From NCBI GenBank assembly GCA_928724745.1, contig CAKMXJ010000022.1, positions 1 to 64,000 of the forward strand: a stretch of DNA of 64,000 bases, read 5' to 3'. How positions within the stretch are numbered: the stretch's first letter is position 1; every line of letters begins with the position of its first letter. Position numbers and translations under genes: made by a program. The DNA is from Anthracocystis setariae (Eukaryota; Basidiomycota; Ustilaginomycetes; Ustilaginales; Ustilaginaceae). Below the pieces are notes generated by a model. It had not been told where the DNA came from and did no database searches. It saw nothing but the letters and a program-made list of their open reading frames with translations. Shown here piece by piece: positions 46,481 through 58,216 of the stretch.

Positions 46481-49400
46481 ATGCCGCATGCTCTCCGTCT
46501 GTGTCGCTGCCGGCAATGCACCATTGGAGGTCAGCCGTACACCTTGGTGTCCTACAGCACTTGGCGGTGGCACAACATCACCCGGCCCAGGAGAGAAGAG
46601 CGAACGGAACCCCAGCCATCCTCAGCACAGCCGTCAACACAACAAGCAAGCTTACAGCATGGTTCGCAGGTCACAACAAGCAATACAAACGTTCCTGTTG
46701 CGACTGAAGATGTTTGTGCTGCATCGCAAACCCCACCCGCCGCCATCGTCAATATGGGAGGGTTGAGCGTTCGAGACATGGCTGATGAGGAAGAAGATGG
46801 CGAGGAATCAGAGGATGCAATGGACTCTTCCTCCGGGAGCGACACCAGCGAGGAGGAGGATGAAGAAGAAGATGATACGCCATCGATTCCGGCATCAGAC
46901 CACCTCGGTAGAGCTCCGGATAGCACAGGAGATGTGATGGAAGACTTCGTCATGCAGCATTGGGGTCATCCGCCGCAGGAGGCACCACCACTAGCCTCGG
47001 CGGCATCGAGCTCATGTACGCCTTCCCCGTTGTGGACGAGGCAGCTGCAAGTCTTCGCCATGTACCTCCAAGCTCATGCCAATCTGCCCGACAATCTCAT
47101 CACGCTCATTGTTTCAGTAGTGTCTGCAATCATCGTAGCATTGCTTGAGACGGTGAAGCTTGCGATCCCTCCTTCTTTTCCCGGCTATGATGTTGTCGAG
47201 CGCTTGGCATCATCCAAGGTCACCATTACGCCGGCAAGCATGCGCCGTGGAGTCGGAATACAAGATACATTCAACCATTACACAGTGTGTCCTGCCTGTG
47301 CTGAACTGTATCTCTGCAAGAACGATCCCAACCTCCTCCTCGCTCGGTGCCTCTCATGCAGCGCAAACATGCTTCATGGAGGGAAGCCCAAGCTTGTATA
47401 CTCACACCGTTCGATTGCAGCAATCTTATCGACGGTGTTCCAGGATCAAGAAAGCGAGGACGCCGTGGAAAGCTGGAGCGAGTACCTTGTTCGGCAAGAA
47501 GGAGCAAGTGAGAGGGTCTACGATACCCTCTGGTCCGGCGACTCCTGGAGAGCCGACTGCTCCAACCCTCACTGCGGTGCAACTTGCCGTAGCAAACACA
47601 TCCCCTTCGTCGACCTTCGCATGCGGGTCAAGATCTCGCTGTTCATCGACTGGTTTACCGCTTACAAGGGTAGTCACTCCGGTTCGCACTCAAGCGGCGT
47701 GATCCTCATGCGAATTGACAACATTCCATCCAGTCTGGTCTCGCGCGATCGTAGGTGTGCGGGTATCTATCTCATTGGTGTGCTTCCTGGCCCGAAAGAG
47801 CAAGATGTCTACAAGCTCTACCCATTCTTAAAGCTTGTCACCGATGAGCTCGCCAAGCTTTACACAGACGGAGTCACGATCAAGACCTCAAGGCATCCAG
47901 AAGGTAAGTTCATGGTTCATGGCTGTGTAGGAGTCTTCGAGAACGCACAGACTGACACAGAAGACCGGGGAAACTATGGCACACGGCATTTGATCTTGTC
48001 TCGCTTATGCTAAACAGGTCTCACAGTCAAGGTCAAGCTTGGCATGGTGGTTGCCGACAGTCCAGCAAGGCAAAAGGTTGGCGGCATCTCTCAGACCAAA
48101 TGGGCGGGAAAGGGCTGCCCGCGATGCCACTTCGACCTTGACGATCTTGGTAATCCCCATGCCACAGCAGCCGAGCCAAGAGGGGAGTCTCATCGAGCGA
48201 ACTCTTTGGCGTGCTTGCGAGAGAGTGGCCGACAACAGCATGAAGCTGACGGCGTGCGGTACAGCGTGTTGAACGAGCTGCCGTACTTCAGCACTCCAAC
48301 AATGTGCCCGCCAGACTACATGCACGCAATACATCTTGGATTGTGCAAACGATTCTGGCACAAGCTGCTTGTGAAAGCCTGTGGAGCAATCGGTGGAAGG
48401 CTGGCCGCGGTTCAAGAGGTCCTCAGAGGAACATCGTTGCCATCAACAGCGCAAAGACCGGACCCTCGCATTGGCAATCGTAACGGCGGCACGCCAACCG
48501 CCCAGCAGTGGCTCATGTTGTTCAGGCACCAACTCATCTTCGGCCTCATGCAAATCTGGTCAGAGTCTCTCGGCGGAGCAAGGCAGCTTCACTTGCAATT
48601 CGAGCCTGCTCTCAAGGAACGAAGTCGCCGGCGCGAGGTCATGCTGGGTAGCAAGCCGGTGGAGGAAGTGTTCCTGTCGGCGGTGCTTCTCATAGCAATA
48701 GTTGACTACACGGAAAGGATCAGTTTCACGGAGAATGATGTACAGCGGCTTGCAGAGTTGATAACGGCATTCAATAGGCATCAGGCAAACTTGCTGGGAC
48801 CCGGGTGGCTGACCTACAATAGTCACATCACGGAGCACATTCCAGAGTTCATCAAGAAGTATGGTAATCGTAAGTATCTGACATCCCCCGCCATGATCAC
48901 GGACGCACGCTAATATACTTCTGTTGATCTTTGATTTGCATGGCATTGACAGCAAGGAACTTCTCATGCTACCCGTTTGAGAGTTTCATTGGTACAATGA
49001 ACAGGTCACGCAAGAGCACGCGGAAAGGAGGCATATTGGAGGAAAGCATCATGCGGAACAAGAGCTTGAAAGGTGAGCTGGCAAAGGAGATTTGGACGTT
49101 GCCAAGCGAGATCCGGGACAAGATGGTGAAGTATGCGAAGGGATCAACAAAGAAGCTAGGAGATATCACCGAGACGGCGATGGCGAGGAAGACTTTGGAG
49201 GAAACTACACACCGCCTTCTCATCGAGTCGCTCAATGCCTTCCCTGGATCGTCGCAAGGTAAGTTCAAGTCATTGTTGGATCTATCTTTGGGGCCAGAGG
49301 ACATAGCAATCGACAGAGCAGGTACTCTTTTCCACAGTCTAGTCAAAGAGTTCTTCCCTGCTCCGGTAAGGATCTCATCAGCTGGTCAAGGCGGCAGCGT

Positions 49401-49740
49401 CAATATTGGGAACACATACGTCATGGTTGCCGTGCCGCAGTACCAGCTAGTTGGGCAAGTTCTCTGGCTTTTCAGGAAGAAGATCACGTTTCACGCTGGC
49501 GAGGAGGGTCAAGATATGTATTTTGCACATCTGCGGTTGATAGAGATGGTGGAGTTGGCGACGGCGCTGGGTTCTAGTCACCCTTGCTTGGATTTGATGG
49601 AGGAGATCGACATCAGGATAGGGAAAACGGAGGGTAACAGGCGAGAAGTGGTGGTGCCATTTGGCTCAATTCGGGCCCAAGTCTCAGTATGTCCTTTCAA
49701 GACCATCAACGGCAGCTTTTTGGGGCTCAAAGCAGTGTAG
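46481..49740 (+). CDS. Tnp2-type transposase (three exons, 1020 aa)
   Basis: I read join(46481..47903,48018..48869,48953..49740). Both introns have GTAAGT donors and CAG acceptors, and the frame is kept. The protein starts MPHALRLCRCRQCTIGG, the C-x-C-x2-C start typical of basidiomycete Tnp2 proteins, followed by an acidic Ser/Glu region. Two cysteine pairs (CPACAELY, CLSC) follow. The conserved core has LFIDWFTAYKG, SSGVILMRIDNIPSSL, YLIGVLPGPKEQD, then DYMHAIHLGLCKRFWHKLLV in exon 2 and CYPFESFIGTMNRSRK in exon 3. These match the family's core order. No stop or frameshift is seen, so the gene may be functional. Confidence 0.87.
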
Positions 49741-50416
49741 ATAGCTTTGCTTTCATGTCATTCGCTTTCGCAATGTTGATGTTGATTGCTATCAATGAAA
49801 AATATGTGGTTCAATAAGACGTAAAACGACTTGAGCGGCGAGCATATACTGCTGGTGGTTTCCAAGCCTTGATGATGGCAACGACGCCTCTAACAAGCTC
49901 CTTCGGGGTCAGTCACTATCACAGACCTCTTGCTAGACTCCTAAAGTATCCAAATCAGCTTCCATTTGCGTTCTTTGCAATCAAAATCGTTGACAAACAC
50001 TTGAATTGAGCATTCCAGCGAGTACTACCATCATACTGACGCTCGATGATGGCGAGCAGAGTGCTTTTGTCACCATCGGGTATGCTGTTCACAGGCTTTT
50101 GAATCGGCGATCCACAGAAGCTACATCGTCGCAAGGAGAATTCTGACTAACATTTTGTTCGGCCGAAAAAAAAAAGAACGCCAAGGAAGCTGAGTTGGAA
50201 CGTGCGCGTGTGCGGAAAGATTTTGGACTCAGCCAACTCCGCCAAGCGCTTCCTCTCCAACCACCACCATCCACGCTCGCCACTCCGACTCTCAAACAAG
50301 CTCCAACCAGCATCGGGTGCATGTCCTGATGGAGCGATTCTCTTGTTCTCATCTTGACCAACTGCCGGCGTGCCTGCTGCTCAGCGGCGGTCGCTAGCTA
50401 GCGCTCCTGCGCTGGC
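49741..50416. other. Central spacer of the CACTA-like element
   Basis: Region between the two convergent transposon genes. An A10 run lies near 50166. No further gene is seen. Confidence 0.4.
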
Positions 50417-52303
50417 TTAGCGGCTGTCCAAGCGCGGGTCCAACTGGTAGTTGAAGCTACCTTGTCCACCGGATGGACTTGGTAGAGGTTGCTCACGGCT
50501 GCTCACGACGAGCTCGAAGGCGGGGTCGGTTCCCCATTCCGATGGCAAACGAATGCGGTTGACAGCGGTGTTGGCCTCAGTTCTCTCACGATTTTCCTGG
50601 ACATCTTCGGTTGCTGCGGCAAATCTCTGGCGAAACCTGTTGGCCACCATCCAGCGGAAGACGGTGCCCGGAAGAGGCTCAACATGGTCAGGATCGGCGG
50701 GAATGGTAGCTCTGTTGGGTCGGAGGAGGGTGTGAGTGCGTCGTGCGTTTCGACCCTGCTGCTCTGCAATGCGCTGGTCGATCATACGAATGGCATCCTC
50801 AAGCTCTTGTGACCGCCAAGCAACTCGTTCTACTCGATGTGTGTCCCTCGATCGCTGCACAAACATGGTTGTTCCTTGCTCGGTAAGTTGCTCGTCATCA
50901 ACATCGGACTCATCTTCGGACATAGCTTCGAAAGGTAAGAAGTCGTGGTCACCAAACATTGCCTGGATGTCGGCGTTGTTGCGCCAGCAATCACGCCTGG
51001 CATCCCACTTGGTACGGCGGCGCTGCCCTCTTCGGTGTTTCTTTTTCCTTACTTCCTTTTCCTCAACAGATGTCCTTTGTTCATCTCGATAGGTTCGCAT
51101 CAACCGCTCCAACGACTCCCGACAAGCACGCCTGGCAGTGTCGATTCCAACCATGTCGATGTAGTCCTTCGCTGGCCTATCGGCCCTCAGCTCCGCCGAC
51201 TGCAAGAAGCTTTGGATGGCTGGTGAGTTGCCCCCTTCGTTGAAGGGGTTGTTCCATTTGATCCGCAGAAGAGGTTGGCCATGGTCATTGTTGGGAGGGG
51301 GATTGCGATAGGGAGGGAGAGGTGCAGATCGTCCAACACCCATCGCGGTACGGATGTACTGCACAAACGCGCGATGGATGATGTTGTGTTGTTTCTGTCC
51401 ACCTCCAGCAGTCCTGCGTCTCCGTTCTGGTGCAGGCAGTCGGGCGGGCGATGATGCAGGTAAGTCTCGGCGTTCAGCAGTTGTGTTTGAGGCGGTGGCT
51501 TTGCCCGTGGTGGCCGTCGTCAAGATTCTTTGTTGTTCTTGTTGCTCACGGATTGCTGACCACAGTTCTTCCATCTCTCCTTGTCTTCGCTCGTCTTGTT
51601 CCCTTCGCACAACGTTTGCAGCAAACAGGTCTTGGAGCTGAGCCCGCACCGTAACAAGCTCATCTTTCACTTGTCGAAGCTCGGTTCTCAATGTTCGAAG
51701 TTCTATGGCGCATCACGGTGAAGTTGGTAAGTTCCGAAACAATCGTCAGCACTCGTCTCCGGATTTGTGTTGATGTACCTGATACTAACCTTCATATTCT
51801 TCTCGTTGCGGCGCAAAGGTGATACGACCCTCAGTCCCTTGGTCAACATCTTCACGGTCAAGGAAGGCAGCAAGGCCTCCGCGTTCCTCGATATGCAGCA
51901 GTTGTCCAAGATGAGTAAGGTTCTGGAGGACTTCGTCGTTGATGGTGGTGTCGCTTTGGTTTGGATGGGCTGTGAGGTGCTGGACTTGGTCCCGCAGCTC
52001 GTTGATCTGGTCTTGGAGGGCTTGCAAGGTCAGTCAGCCCCTTCTTGCTGGTGGTCTGGTGGCGGTGATGGTGGTGCCCGCATGCAGACTTCCTGCTGTC
52101 GCCTCTCTTTGACTTTCCTCTTGCCTTTCATCTTGGACTTGCGGCGGGTATGATGATTCAAGACTTTCGGCATAATCACGCGCGGCGCTCATACCCGCAA
52201 TTGTATCAACCAACGATTCTGATCCTGCCGCAGTCCTCAAGACTTCTCTCTCGCGCCTTGTCGCGGCATCGCTTTTGCTTTGGTTGTTTCGTCGCTGGGA
52301 CAT
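50417..52303 (-). CDS. Second gene of the CACTA-like element: coiled-coil protein (576 aa)
   Basis: I propose complement(join(50417..51702,51790..52020,52090..52303)), ATG at 52303 (MSQRRNNQSKSDAATRRERE). The 69- and 87-nt introns keep the frame; the first donor (GTCTGC) is weak, the second is GTTAGT. Residues about 72-180 contain two coiled-coil stretches (LQDQINELRDQVQHLTAH and LRQVKDELVTVRAQLQDLF). A basic region follows (EKEVRKKKHRRGQRRRTKWDARRDCW). It is probably the TnpA-like or accessory DNA-binding partner of the transposase. I do not recognise a family. A further minus-strand open frame (52498-52776, ATG at 52776) may be an additional 5' exon. Confidence 0.65.
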
Positions 52304-52819
52304 GGTGAGGTTGGATGGGCTTGACAACGGAGGTAAGTATTGATCAGGATGGTGTTGGTGTTGCTGATTGCTGTTTGCGATCGTGACTGCTGACCTTATA
52401 TGTCTTTGCGATTTGACCTCACTCTTCTCATTCGGCTCGTTTGCTACACACTGACAATACTCTTGCATTCTCTGCTGCTGCTTACGATCGAGACTTGCTA
52501 TTGACTGTTACAGGTTCTCATGTTCCGCTTTTGACCTTGTGATCGCTCTTGGCGTAGTCGTCGGTAAGTATTGGCGTAGTCATCGGGAACTATTGTTGCT
52601 TCGAGAAGCTGTACTGACCGCTTTCCGCACTCTTTTCCAGACAGTTCTTCCATGTCTATAACGTCGTATTGCAATGCTATATGGTGCCTCAACAAGATCT
52701 GATTGAACCCAGCTGTGAGCGCGAGGATCAGGTGGCGTAGGCAGAATTGCCAAACGGCGTCATCGGTTGACGCCATTTATGGACGCAATGGGTGTGGCTT
52801 AACAAGAAGCGTCAGCGGT

Positions 52820-52880
52820 TACGCACGAGAGATGGGTCATAAAGCAGGTCGCTGACGCAGCTCGAGTCAAATTTCGATGT
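52820..52880 (-). repeat. Right inverted repeat of the CACTA-like element
   Basis: 61 bp, partner of 46033-46092. Confidence 0.85.
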
Positions 52881-52900
52881 GAATGCGCGCTTCTTCGATG

Positions 52901-53452
52901 CAATCGAGTAAATTCAAAGGTCTAACAATTCAACAGCTGAGCTACGCCTTTGAGCCAACCTCCCATCAACGGCGCAGCTGCGCAATCACGTGACGCGTCG
53001 AGGCGTCTGCCGCTTTTCCAAAATTCCACCGCCGAGCATTCACTCGACTTGGCTTGACCACCCACAATTCTTGACGTTGCCTTGCGACTCACTTGCCTTT
53101 TAACTACCACACCAACGTATCACTCGCCCGGAGACACGCGCGAACAACGCTCCAAGCTAGAAGGAGATATCCATCCGCGTCGCTCGTCGCACGAGGCGTG
53201 CCAAAGGGCTCAATACCCCACCAAAACAGCGCGTTCTTCCGACCGACTCAGCTCCTCCAACGAGTCAGAGACACAAATAGATCAAGCATCCATCGCATCT
53301 TGTGCGCATCACTCACATTCGTCGCTTAGCAGTTAAGAGCACAACAACCAAAGTTTAGCTGGACTACTGCGCACTTGACGCGCAACCTGCAGCCTTACGA
53401 CGCTGGGAAAGGAGAATCAGCAGCATCGTCAGCATTGTGAAACATCGTCACC
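52901..53452. promoter_or_regulatory. RAE1 upstream region
   Basis: It carries the RAE1 promoter and leader. A short A-box-like GTAGCTCAGCTGTTGA on the minus strand near 52940 has no B-box and is not a tRNA gene. Confidence 0.4.
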
Positions 53453-54640
53453 ATGGCATTCTTCTCGTCGTCCTCGACTCCAACCACCTTCGGCGCGCGT
53501 CCCGCTGCCACTCCTGGTCAGATCAACACCTCGGCTGCCTCAAAAACTACCGGGGATCAGGATCAGGAAGTCACTCCAGGCGCAACCGATACAGTCTCCT
53601 GCCTCAACTTCTCACCCACTGCCGACTTTCTCGCGGCAGGATCTTGGGATAACAACGTCCGCATCTACCAGATCAACAAGACCTCATCAACGCCTGTCCA
53701 ACCTTGGCAGCAATACTCTCACGAAGGCCCCGTTCTCGACCTGTGCTGGAGCTCCGATGGCTCCAAAATCTTCTCCGTGGGTGCCGACAAGGTGTGTCGA
53801 ATGTTTGACATGAACACAAATCAACCAACCGTGGTTGCTCAGCACAACGACACGATCCGCAACGTAAGGTGGCTCAACGTCGCAGGAGGGGTCTTGTTGA
53901 CGGCGGGATGGGACAAGCAGTTGAAGATCTGGAAACTTGACAATCCCGCATCGCCACAAGCCGTCCACACGTTGACACTGCCAGAAAAGTGTTACGCCAT
54001 GGACAATGTGCAAAACGTCGTGGTGGTGGCCATGGCTGAACGCATGGTGCTCGGCTTCCGTCTCGAAGAGACTGGTTCCATCACCCCTCTCACGGAACAG
54101 CAATCGCCGCTCAAATATCAAACCCGCTCCATGGCGGTGCTGCCCGATGGCGATGGCTACGCACTCGGCGGCGTTGAAGGTCGAGTAGGAGTCCAATACT
54201 TCCACGACCCACCAGACAAGGACCAAAAGGTTAAAAAGTTCGCCTTCAAGTGTCATCGTCGTGCCAACGCCGACCATCCCGAAGTGCCTCGAAACGAGTC
54301 GCATATCTTCCCCGTCAACTGCATCGCGTTCAACGTCCACGGCACATTCGCTACAGGTGGTGCAGACGGAAGCATCAATTTCTGGTGCAAACAGAGTCGA
54401 ACCAGATTGAAGATTATGGAAACCAAGGGGCCAGCAAATGCACCCAAGGAATTGTTGAAGACCAACCCCGCCAAACAACCCATCACGGCGATCACGTTCA
54501 ACAGGGATGCCACCATCTTTGCCTATGCAGTCGGCTATGATTGGCACAAGGGCTATCAAGGAGCAGGCCAGGTCGAGCCAAAGATCTTCATTCAGCCTGT
54601 CAATTACGAGGATGTCAAGAAGAGGCCTCCCAAGGTTTGA
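53453..54640 (+). CDS. RAE1: mRNA export WD40 protein Rae1/Gle2
   Basis: Rae1 binds the Nup98/Nup116 GLEBS motif at the nuclear pore and supports mRNA export. The 395-aa protein starts MAFFSSSSTPTTFGA. It shows seven WD-type blades, with VSCLNFSPTADFLAAGSWDNNVRIY, GPVLDLCWSSDGSKIFSVGADKVCRMFD, IRNVRWLNVAGGVLLTAGWDKQLKIWKL and FPVNCIAFNVHGTFATGGADGSINFW as the clearest. FKCHRR near residue 265 is a family-specific stretch. Length is normal and no intron is seen. Confidence 0.95.
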   Translation: MAFFSSSSTPTTFGARPAATPGQINTSAASKTTGDQDQEVTPGATDTVSCLNFSPTADFLAAGSWDNNVRIYQINKTSSTPVQPWQQYSHEGPVLDLCWSSDGSKIFSVGADKVCRMFDMNTNQPTVVAQHNDTIRNVRWLNVAGGVLLTAGWDKQLKIWKLDNPASPQAVHTLTLPEKCYAMDNVQNVVVVAMAERMVLGFRLEETGSITPLTEQQSPLKYQTRSMAVLPDGDGYALGGVEGRVGVQYFHDPPDKDQKVKKFAFKCHRRANADHPEVPRNESHIFPVNCIAFNVHGTFATGGADGSINFWCKQSRTRLKIMETKGPANAPKELLKTNPAKQPITAITFNRDATIFAYAVGYDWHKGYQGAGQVEPKIFIQPVNYEDVKKRPPKV

Positions 54641-54791
54641 AACTCCAGGGTCGGCTTATGGAAGCTGTGAAATCGATCCCTTTTTGTTTCAACCGCAGCG
54701 GCCGTGTGTTCTTTCTCGTGTCTTTTTTGGTGAAAATGTTGTGATTGAAGCGTTCAAAAGATTCCAATGCTGCGGCCGGTGTGTGGGTGGA

Positions 54792-56762
54792 TTAGGCACC
54801 GTTGACAATGAGATCCCAGATGCCTTTTGCTCTGGTAGCGAGACTCGAGCCGTACGCGAAGCTCACCAACCCATTGACAAAGCCCCAGCTCTTATCGGGT
54901 CTCTGCATGGGGTAATCCAGTCTTGGCGGTATACCCGTGCGTACCCAGCTGAAGAACCTATCCCTGGTCACGGCTTTCGGCTGTGTCATAGCTAGCAACC
55001 CTTCAGGACCTGCAAATCGACCGTAGCCACTCTTCTTGACTCCACCAAAGGGTAGGCCTTGGTTGAGGTAGCTGACGCCAAAATCGTTGATGTTGACCAT
55101 GCCAGCGTGTAGCTTGGAGGCGATGTAATCGCAGTGCGTTCGAGTGGACGAGAAGACGGACGAGCCGAGCCCATAACGTGTCGAATTCGCCATGGTGATC
55201 GCTGCGTCCAGATCCGAGCTGCGGAAGGGCATGATCAGGAAGATGGGTGCAAACAGCTCCTCCGAGGCGATCGCCATATCGGGAGTGACGTCAACGAGCA
55301 GCGTGGGCGAAAAGTAGTGTCCATGCTTCCATGTCGGGTGAAGGTAGCGTTTACCTCCAACAACGAGCTTAGCACCTTGTTTGACCGCATCCTGGATCAG
55401 CTGTTCAAGCCGAGAGAAACGAACATCGGTGATCATAGCTCCCATATCAACCCGCGCCGCCTCACCCTTGCTCTTGTTGGACGACGAAACGGAAGCGCCA
55501 AAAGGCGCGTCGTCCATAAAACTGCCCAGTCGCAAGCTGCGAATCCTCGGCTCGACAATCCTAACGAGCTTATCTACAATCTTCTCGTCGACGATGAACC
55601 TTTCGATACCGATACAGTTCTGACCGGCTCCCTGGAAGCAACTCCTCATGAAAGTGGAGCCAAAGTACTTGAGATCGGCGTCCTTGAGCAAAATTGCAGG
55701 ATCCTTGCCTCCAAGCTCGAGCGTAACGGGGGTCAGCTCCTTTGTCGCTGCCTGGGCCACCAACCTTCCCACGGGTTCCGAGCCGATGAAGGTGATGTGT
55801 GCGATCTCGGCACTCTGCGTCAACGCCTCGGCGGCTTCGGGGAAGCACGTAACGAGTTGGATCAGATCCGGATCGGCACCTGCCGCGCTGAGACACTGAC
55901 GCATAGCATCGATGAACCAAGTTGCCGACCAAGCGACCAACTCGCTCGCCTTGACGACGATCGCATTGCCTGCGAAAACACTGGCAATGATAGGACCCAT
56001 AACATTATGCGCCGAGTAATTCCAGCTGACACAGGCGCAGACAACACCCATGGGCTCGTGCCGAACTTGACACACCTTGTGCATGAGGAGCAGATTGTTG
56101 GGGCGCACCTCATCCTGGAGGACGCTTTCGCCGTTGTTGATGGTCCAGGCGAGTTTGCTGCACGTGGTCAAGAGTTCGCCGAACGCTGCATCGATGGCGG
56201 TTTTGCCCGTATCACGCGAGGCTACGCGTGCGATGGTCTCGGCATCGCGCACCACCCACTTCTGCATCGTCCTCAGCACTTTGCGTCGAAGCGCAAACGA
56301 AGAGCTCGCCCACTTGGCCTGCGCTGCCTTGGCCTTGCCGATCTTGTGCGCGATCGTCTCGGCCGTGTCCGCATCGACCTCGCCGATCAAGTACGCCGTG
56401 GCAGGATCGTAGCAGATGATCTTATCTGGGTTCGACTTGGTGCGGATTTGCGGCTTGGTGAGCACCTCGGACGTCCACCCGGGGCTAGCTTGCGGTGGGC
56501 GAGGCATGGATACGCTGACGCCTTGTTCGGCGATGTAGGAGCCAAGATAGGAGCCGATACGGCTGACGATGAACATGACCAAGCCAGTGAAGAGAAGGCT
56601 GGTGGGTGAGCGTATGGAACCAGAACGAAGGGCAGGGAGAAGCTGGAAGAGATAGAGATCGGTTTGAAGGACGAAGAGCTGGATGTGGCCTTTGATGAGC
56701 TCGATCCAGAGCGAAACGTCTTGCCAGGATGACGGCAAGGCGGGAACCCACGAAGCCGACAT
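54792..56762 (-). CDS. MSC7: Membrane-anchored aldehyde dehydrogenase, Msc7-like (656 aa)
   Basis: I start at ATG 56762 (MSASWVPALPSSW). Residues 45-70 form a transmembrane anchor (SLLFTGLVMFIVSRIGSYL). The aldehyde dehydrogenase domain follows: GVVCACVSWNYSAHN, FIGSEPVGRLVA, LELGGKDPAIL with the general-base Glu, and GAGQNCIGIERFIV with the nucleophile Cys. The anchor, the GQNC(I)GIERF active site and the length point to the fungal Msc7 group. Yeast MSC7 affects meiotic sister-chromatid recombination; the substrate is unknown. It is convergent with RAE1, 150 bp apart. Confidence 0.87.
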   Translation of the reverse strand: MSASWVPALPSSWQDVSLWIELIKGHIQLFVLQTDLYLFQLLPALRSGSIRSPTSLLFTGLVMFIVSRIGSYLGSYIAEQGVSVSMPRPPQASPGWTSEVLTKPQIRTKSNPDKIICYDPATAYLIGEVDADTAETIAHKIGKAKAAQAKWASSSFALRRKVLRTMQKWVVRDAETIARVASRDTGKTAIDAAFGELLTTCSKLAWTINNGESVLQDEVRPNNLLLMHKVCQVRHEPMGVVCACVSWNYSAHNVMGPIIASVFAGNAIVVKASELVAWSATWFIDAMRQCLSAAGADPDLIQLVTCFPEAAEALTQSAEIAHITFIGSEPVGRLVAQAATKELTPVTLELGGKDPAILLKDADLKYFGSTFMRSCFQGAGQNCIGIERFIVDEKIVDKLVRIVEPRIRSLRLGSFMDDAPFGASVSSSNKSKGEAARVDMGAMITDVRFSRLEQLIQDAVKQGAKLVVGGKRYLHPTWKHGHYFSPTLLVDVTPDMAIASEELFAPIFLIMPFRSSDLDAAITMANSTRYGLGSSVFSSTRTHCDYIASKLHAGMVNINDFGVSYLNQGLPFGGVKKSGYGRFAGPEGLLAMTQPKAVTRDRFFSWVRTGIPPRLDYPMQRPDKSWGFVNGLVSFAYGSSLATRAKGIWDLIVNGA

Positions 56763-58117
56763 GATGGCAACGTCAGCTGTCAGCAATGTTGAAAAGGGGG
56801 GGGGAGGGGGGAATTTCTCAAAGAGATGGTGGAGGGTTCACTCCGGATGATGATGATGATGCTAGCTTGCAAAGGTTAAAAGTGTTGGGACGCGGCGCGA
56901 GCGTGTTTGAGAAGAACCGGGATCGCTTGTGCATTCATTTATTTTATTCACACTTTTGGGCGGTGTCGGATATCAGCGAATCGTACGACCTTGTCACACT
57001 GTGCACCGGCGTGGGGGGGAAAATTGCAACGAATAATAATGTTAGAGCTTGCTCACTCAAACATTACCAGAGCAAATCGTTTCCAATCGAGATGGCCGTG
57101 GCTGTATGCATAGGAGAGGGTCCAAAGCACTGTACAGCAGCACTGTATGCCAAGCCCAGGGGGTGTGGGGAATTGCCCGCACGCTACAGTACAGTACTGT
57201 AGTACAGTGGGGGGTGAATCGTGCAGGAATGCTTGGCAAGGTCTAGGGTGACGGCTGGCGTCTAATGTCCAAGACGGAAGCAAGCAGGCCACTGTACTGT
57301 ACTGTACTGTATCTCCTAAGCGATTGCACAACGTGGCAATGAACACAATCGGTCGCCGCACATTTCTAGAGTGCTTGATACAGTACAGTAGCAGCAAGCT
57401 CTGATGCAACCGACCGAGATCTGACCGCGCCAAGACATGCCAATATGGATTTGGCCGCGTTTGTCGAGCATTGTATTGCATGCTACCGTCTCTCTTTCTG
57501 CAAATTGCGGATCTCTTCAGCGCAGACCACCACTCCGCCCCGATGGATGAGAGAGAAAGAGAGATTCGAGGGCGTGCAAGATTAGTACTCTCTATGTAAT
57601 CACGGCTGCATAAGTGGATCCGGGCCCAACAGCCGAAATTGCAAAATCTAGAAATCGTTTCGGTGTACAAATGCGCCGAAAGCGGTGCGATGACGGACCG
57701 CGAAACAGTGCCTGAAATCCAAAGCCACGCAACCATACGTCACACTCAAATTCGTAAGCAGTGTGAATGCCTCCTCGCGTCCTCCTTCTTGCCACCCTCG
57801 CTCGTCCGTGCCTGAAACATTCATTTATTCAGTCTGGTCCGTTGCCAGCCAGGCCTTGCTACTGTGTTGAGTAGTGAGGCTTGCTCAAGTCTCACTCTGG
57901 CCCATCGATGGACACGCATGCGTACAGCACAGTATTGTCCTGTACGGTGCAGTTGGAAGCTAGTATGGTAGATAGGGTAGTATAATATAGTATAGTATAG
58001 TATAGTATAGTAAAGTATAGGCGCAATAAAGTAGAGCCGCAGCCTTAGTGAACCTCTCAAGAGGCGGCGCTCGCTGGAATATAAACTTGACTAGAGACCT
58101 CTCTTGCCACAATACAC
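56763..58117. other. Gene-free stretch with ACTGTA/TACAGT motif cluster
   Basis: No credible gene. TACAGTAC and ACTGTACTGTA motifs recur at about 57130, 57185-57215 (a palindrome), 57290-57310, 57378-57390 and 57925-57950. A (TATAG)n run lies at 57983-58016. A TGATGATGATGATG stretch lies near 56850. Confidence 0.55.
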
Positions 58118-58126
58118 AGTAGTAGT

Positions 58127-58216
<90 letters not shown>
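58118..58216. repeat. (TAG)n microsatellite, about 33 units
   Basis: A nearly perfect trinucleotide run, one of the longest simple repeats in the window. The poly-Ser, poly-Tyr and poly-Thr frames across it are artefacts. Confidence 0.97.

Larger units (their letters stand above)
46011..52900. mobile_element. CACTA-like DNA transposon with Tnp2-type transposase (about 6.9 kb)
   Basis: Inverted repeats lie at 46033-46092 and 52820-52880. They share three exact blocks in the same order (ACATCGAAATT, GCGTCAGCGAC, TCTCGTGCGTA) at almost identical spacing. Outward of these, ACTC starts occur at 46011 and about 52899. A CACTC start at 46010 suits the superfamily, but the right end reads TACTC and I find no clear 3-bp target duplication, so exact ends are uncertain. 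GACGCAG/CTGCGTC recurs many times near both ends. Inside are a Tnp2 transposase gene and an opposing coiled-coil gene. Confidence 0.87.

Noticed and set aside
49259..49337. Third intron in the Tnp2 transposase
   Set aside because: GTAAGT and CAG are present, but removal shifts the frame while reading through stays open to 49740.
52915..52962. tRNA gene on the minus strand
   Set aside because: Only an A-box-like GTAGCTCAGC. No B-box and no closing acceptor stem.
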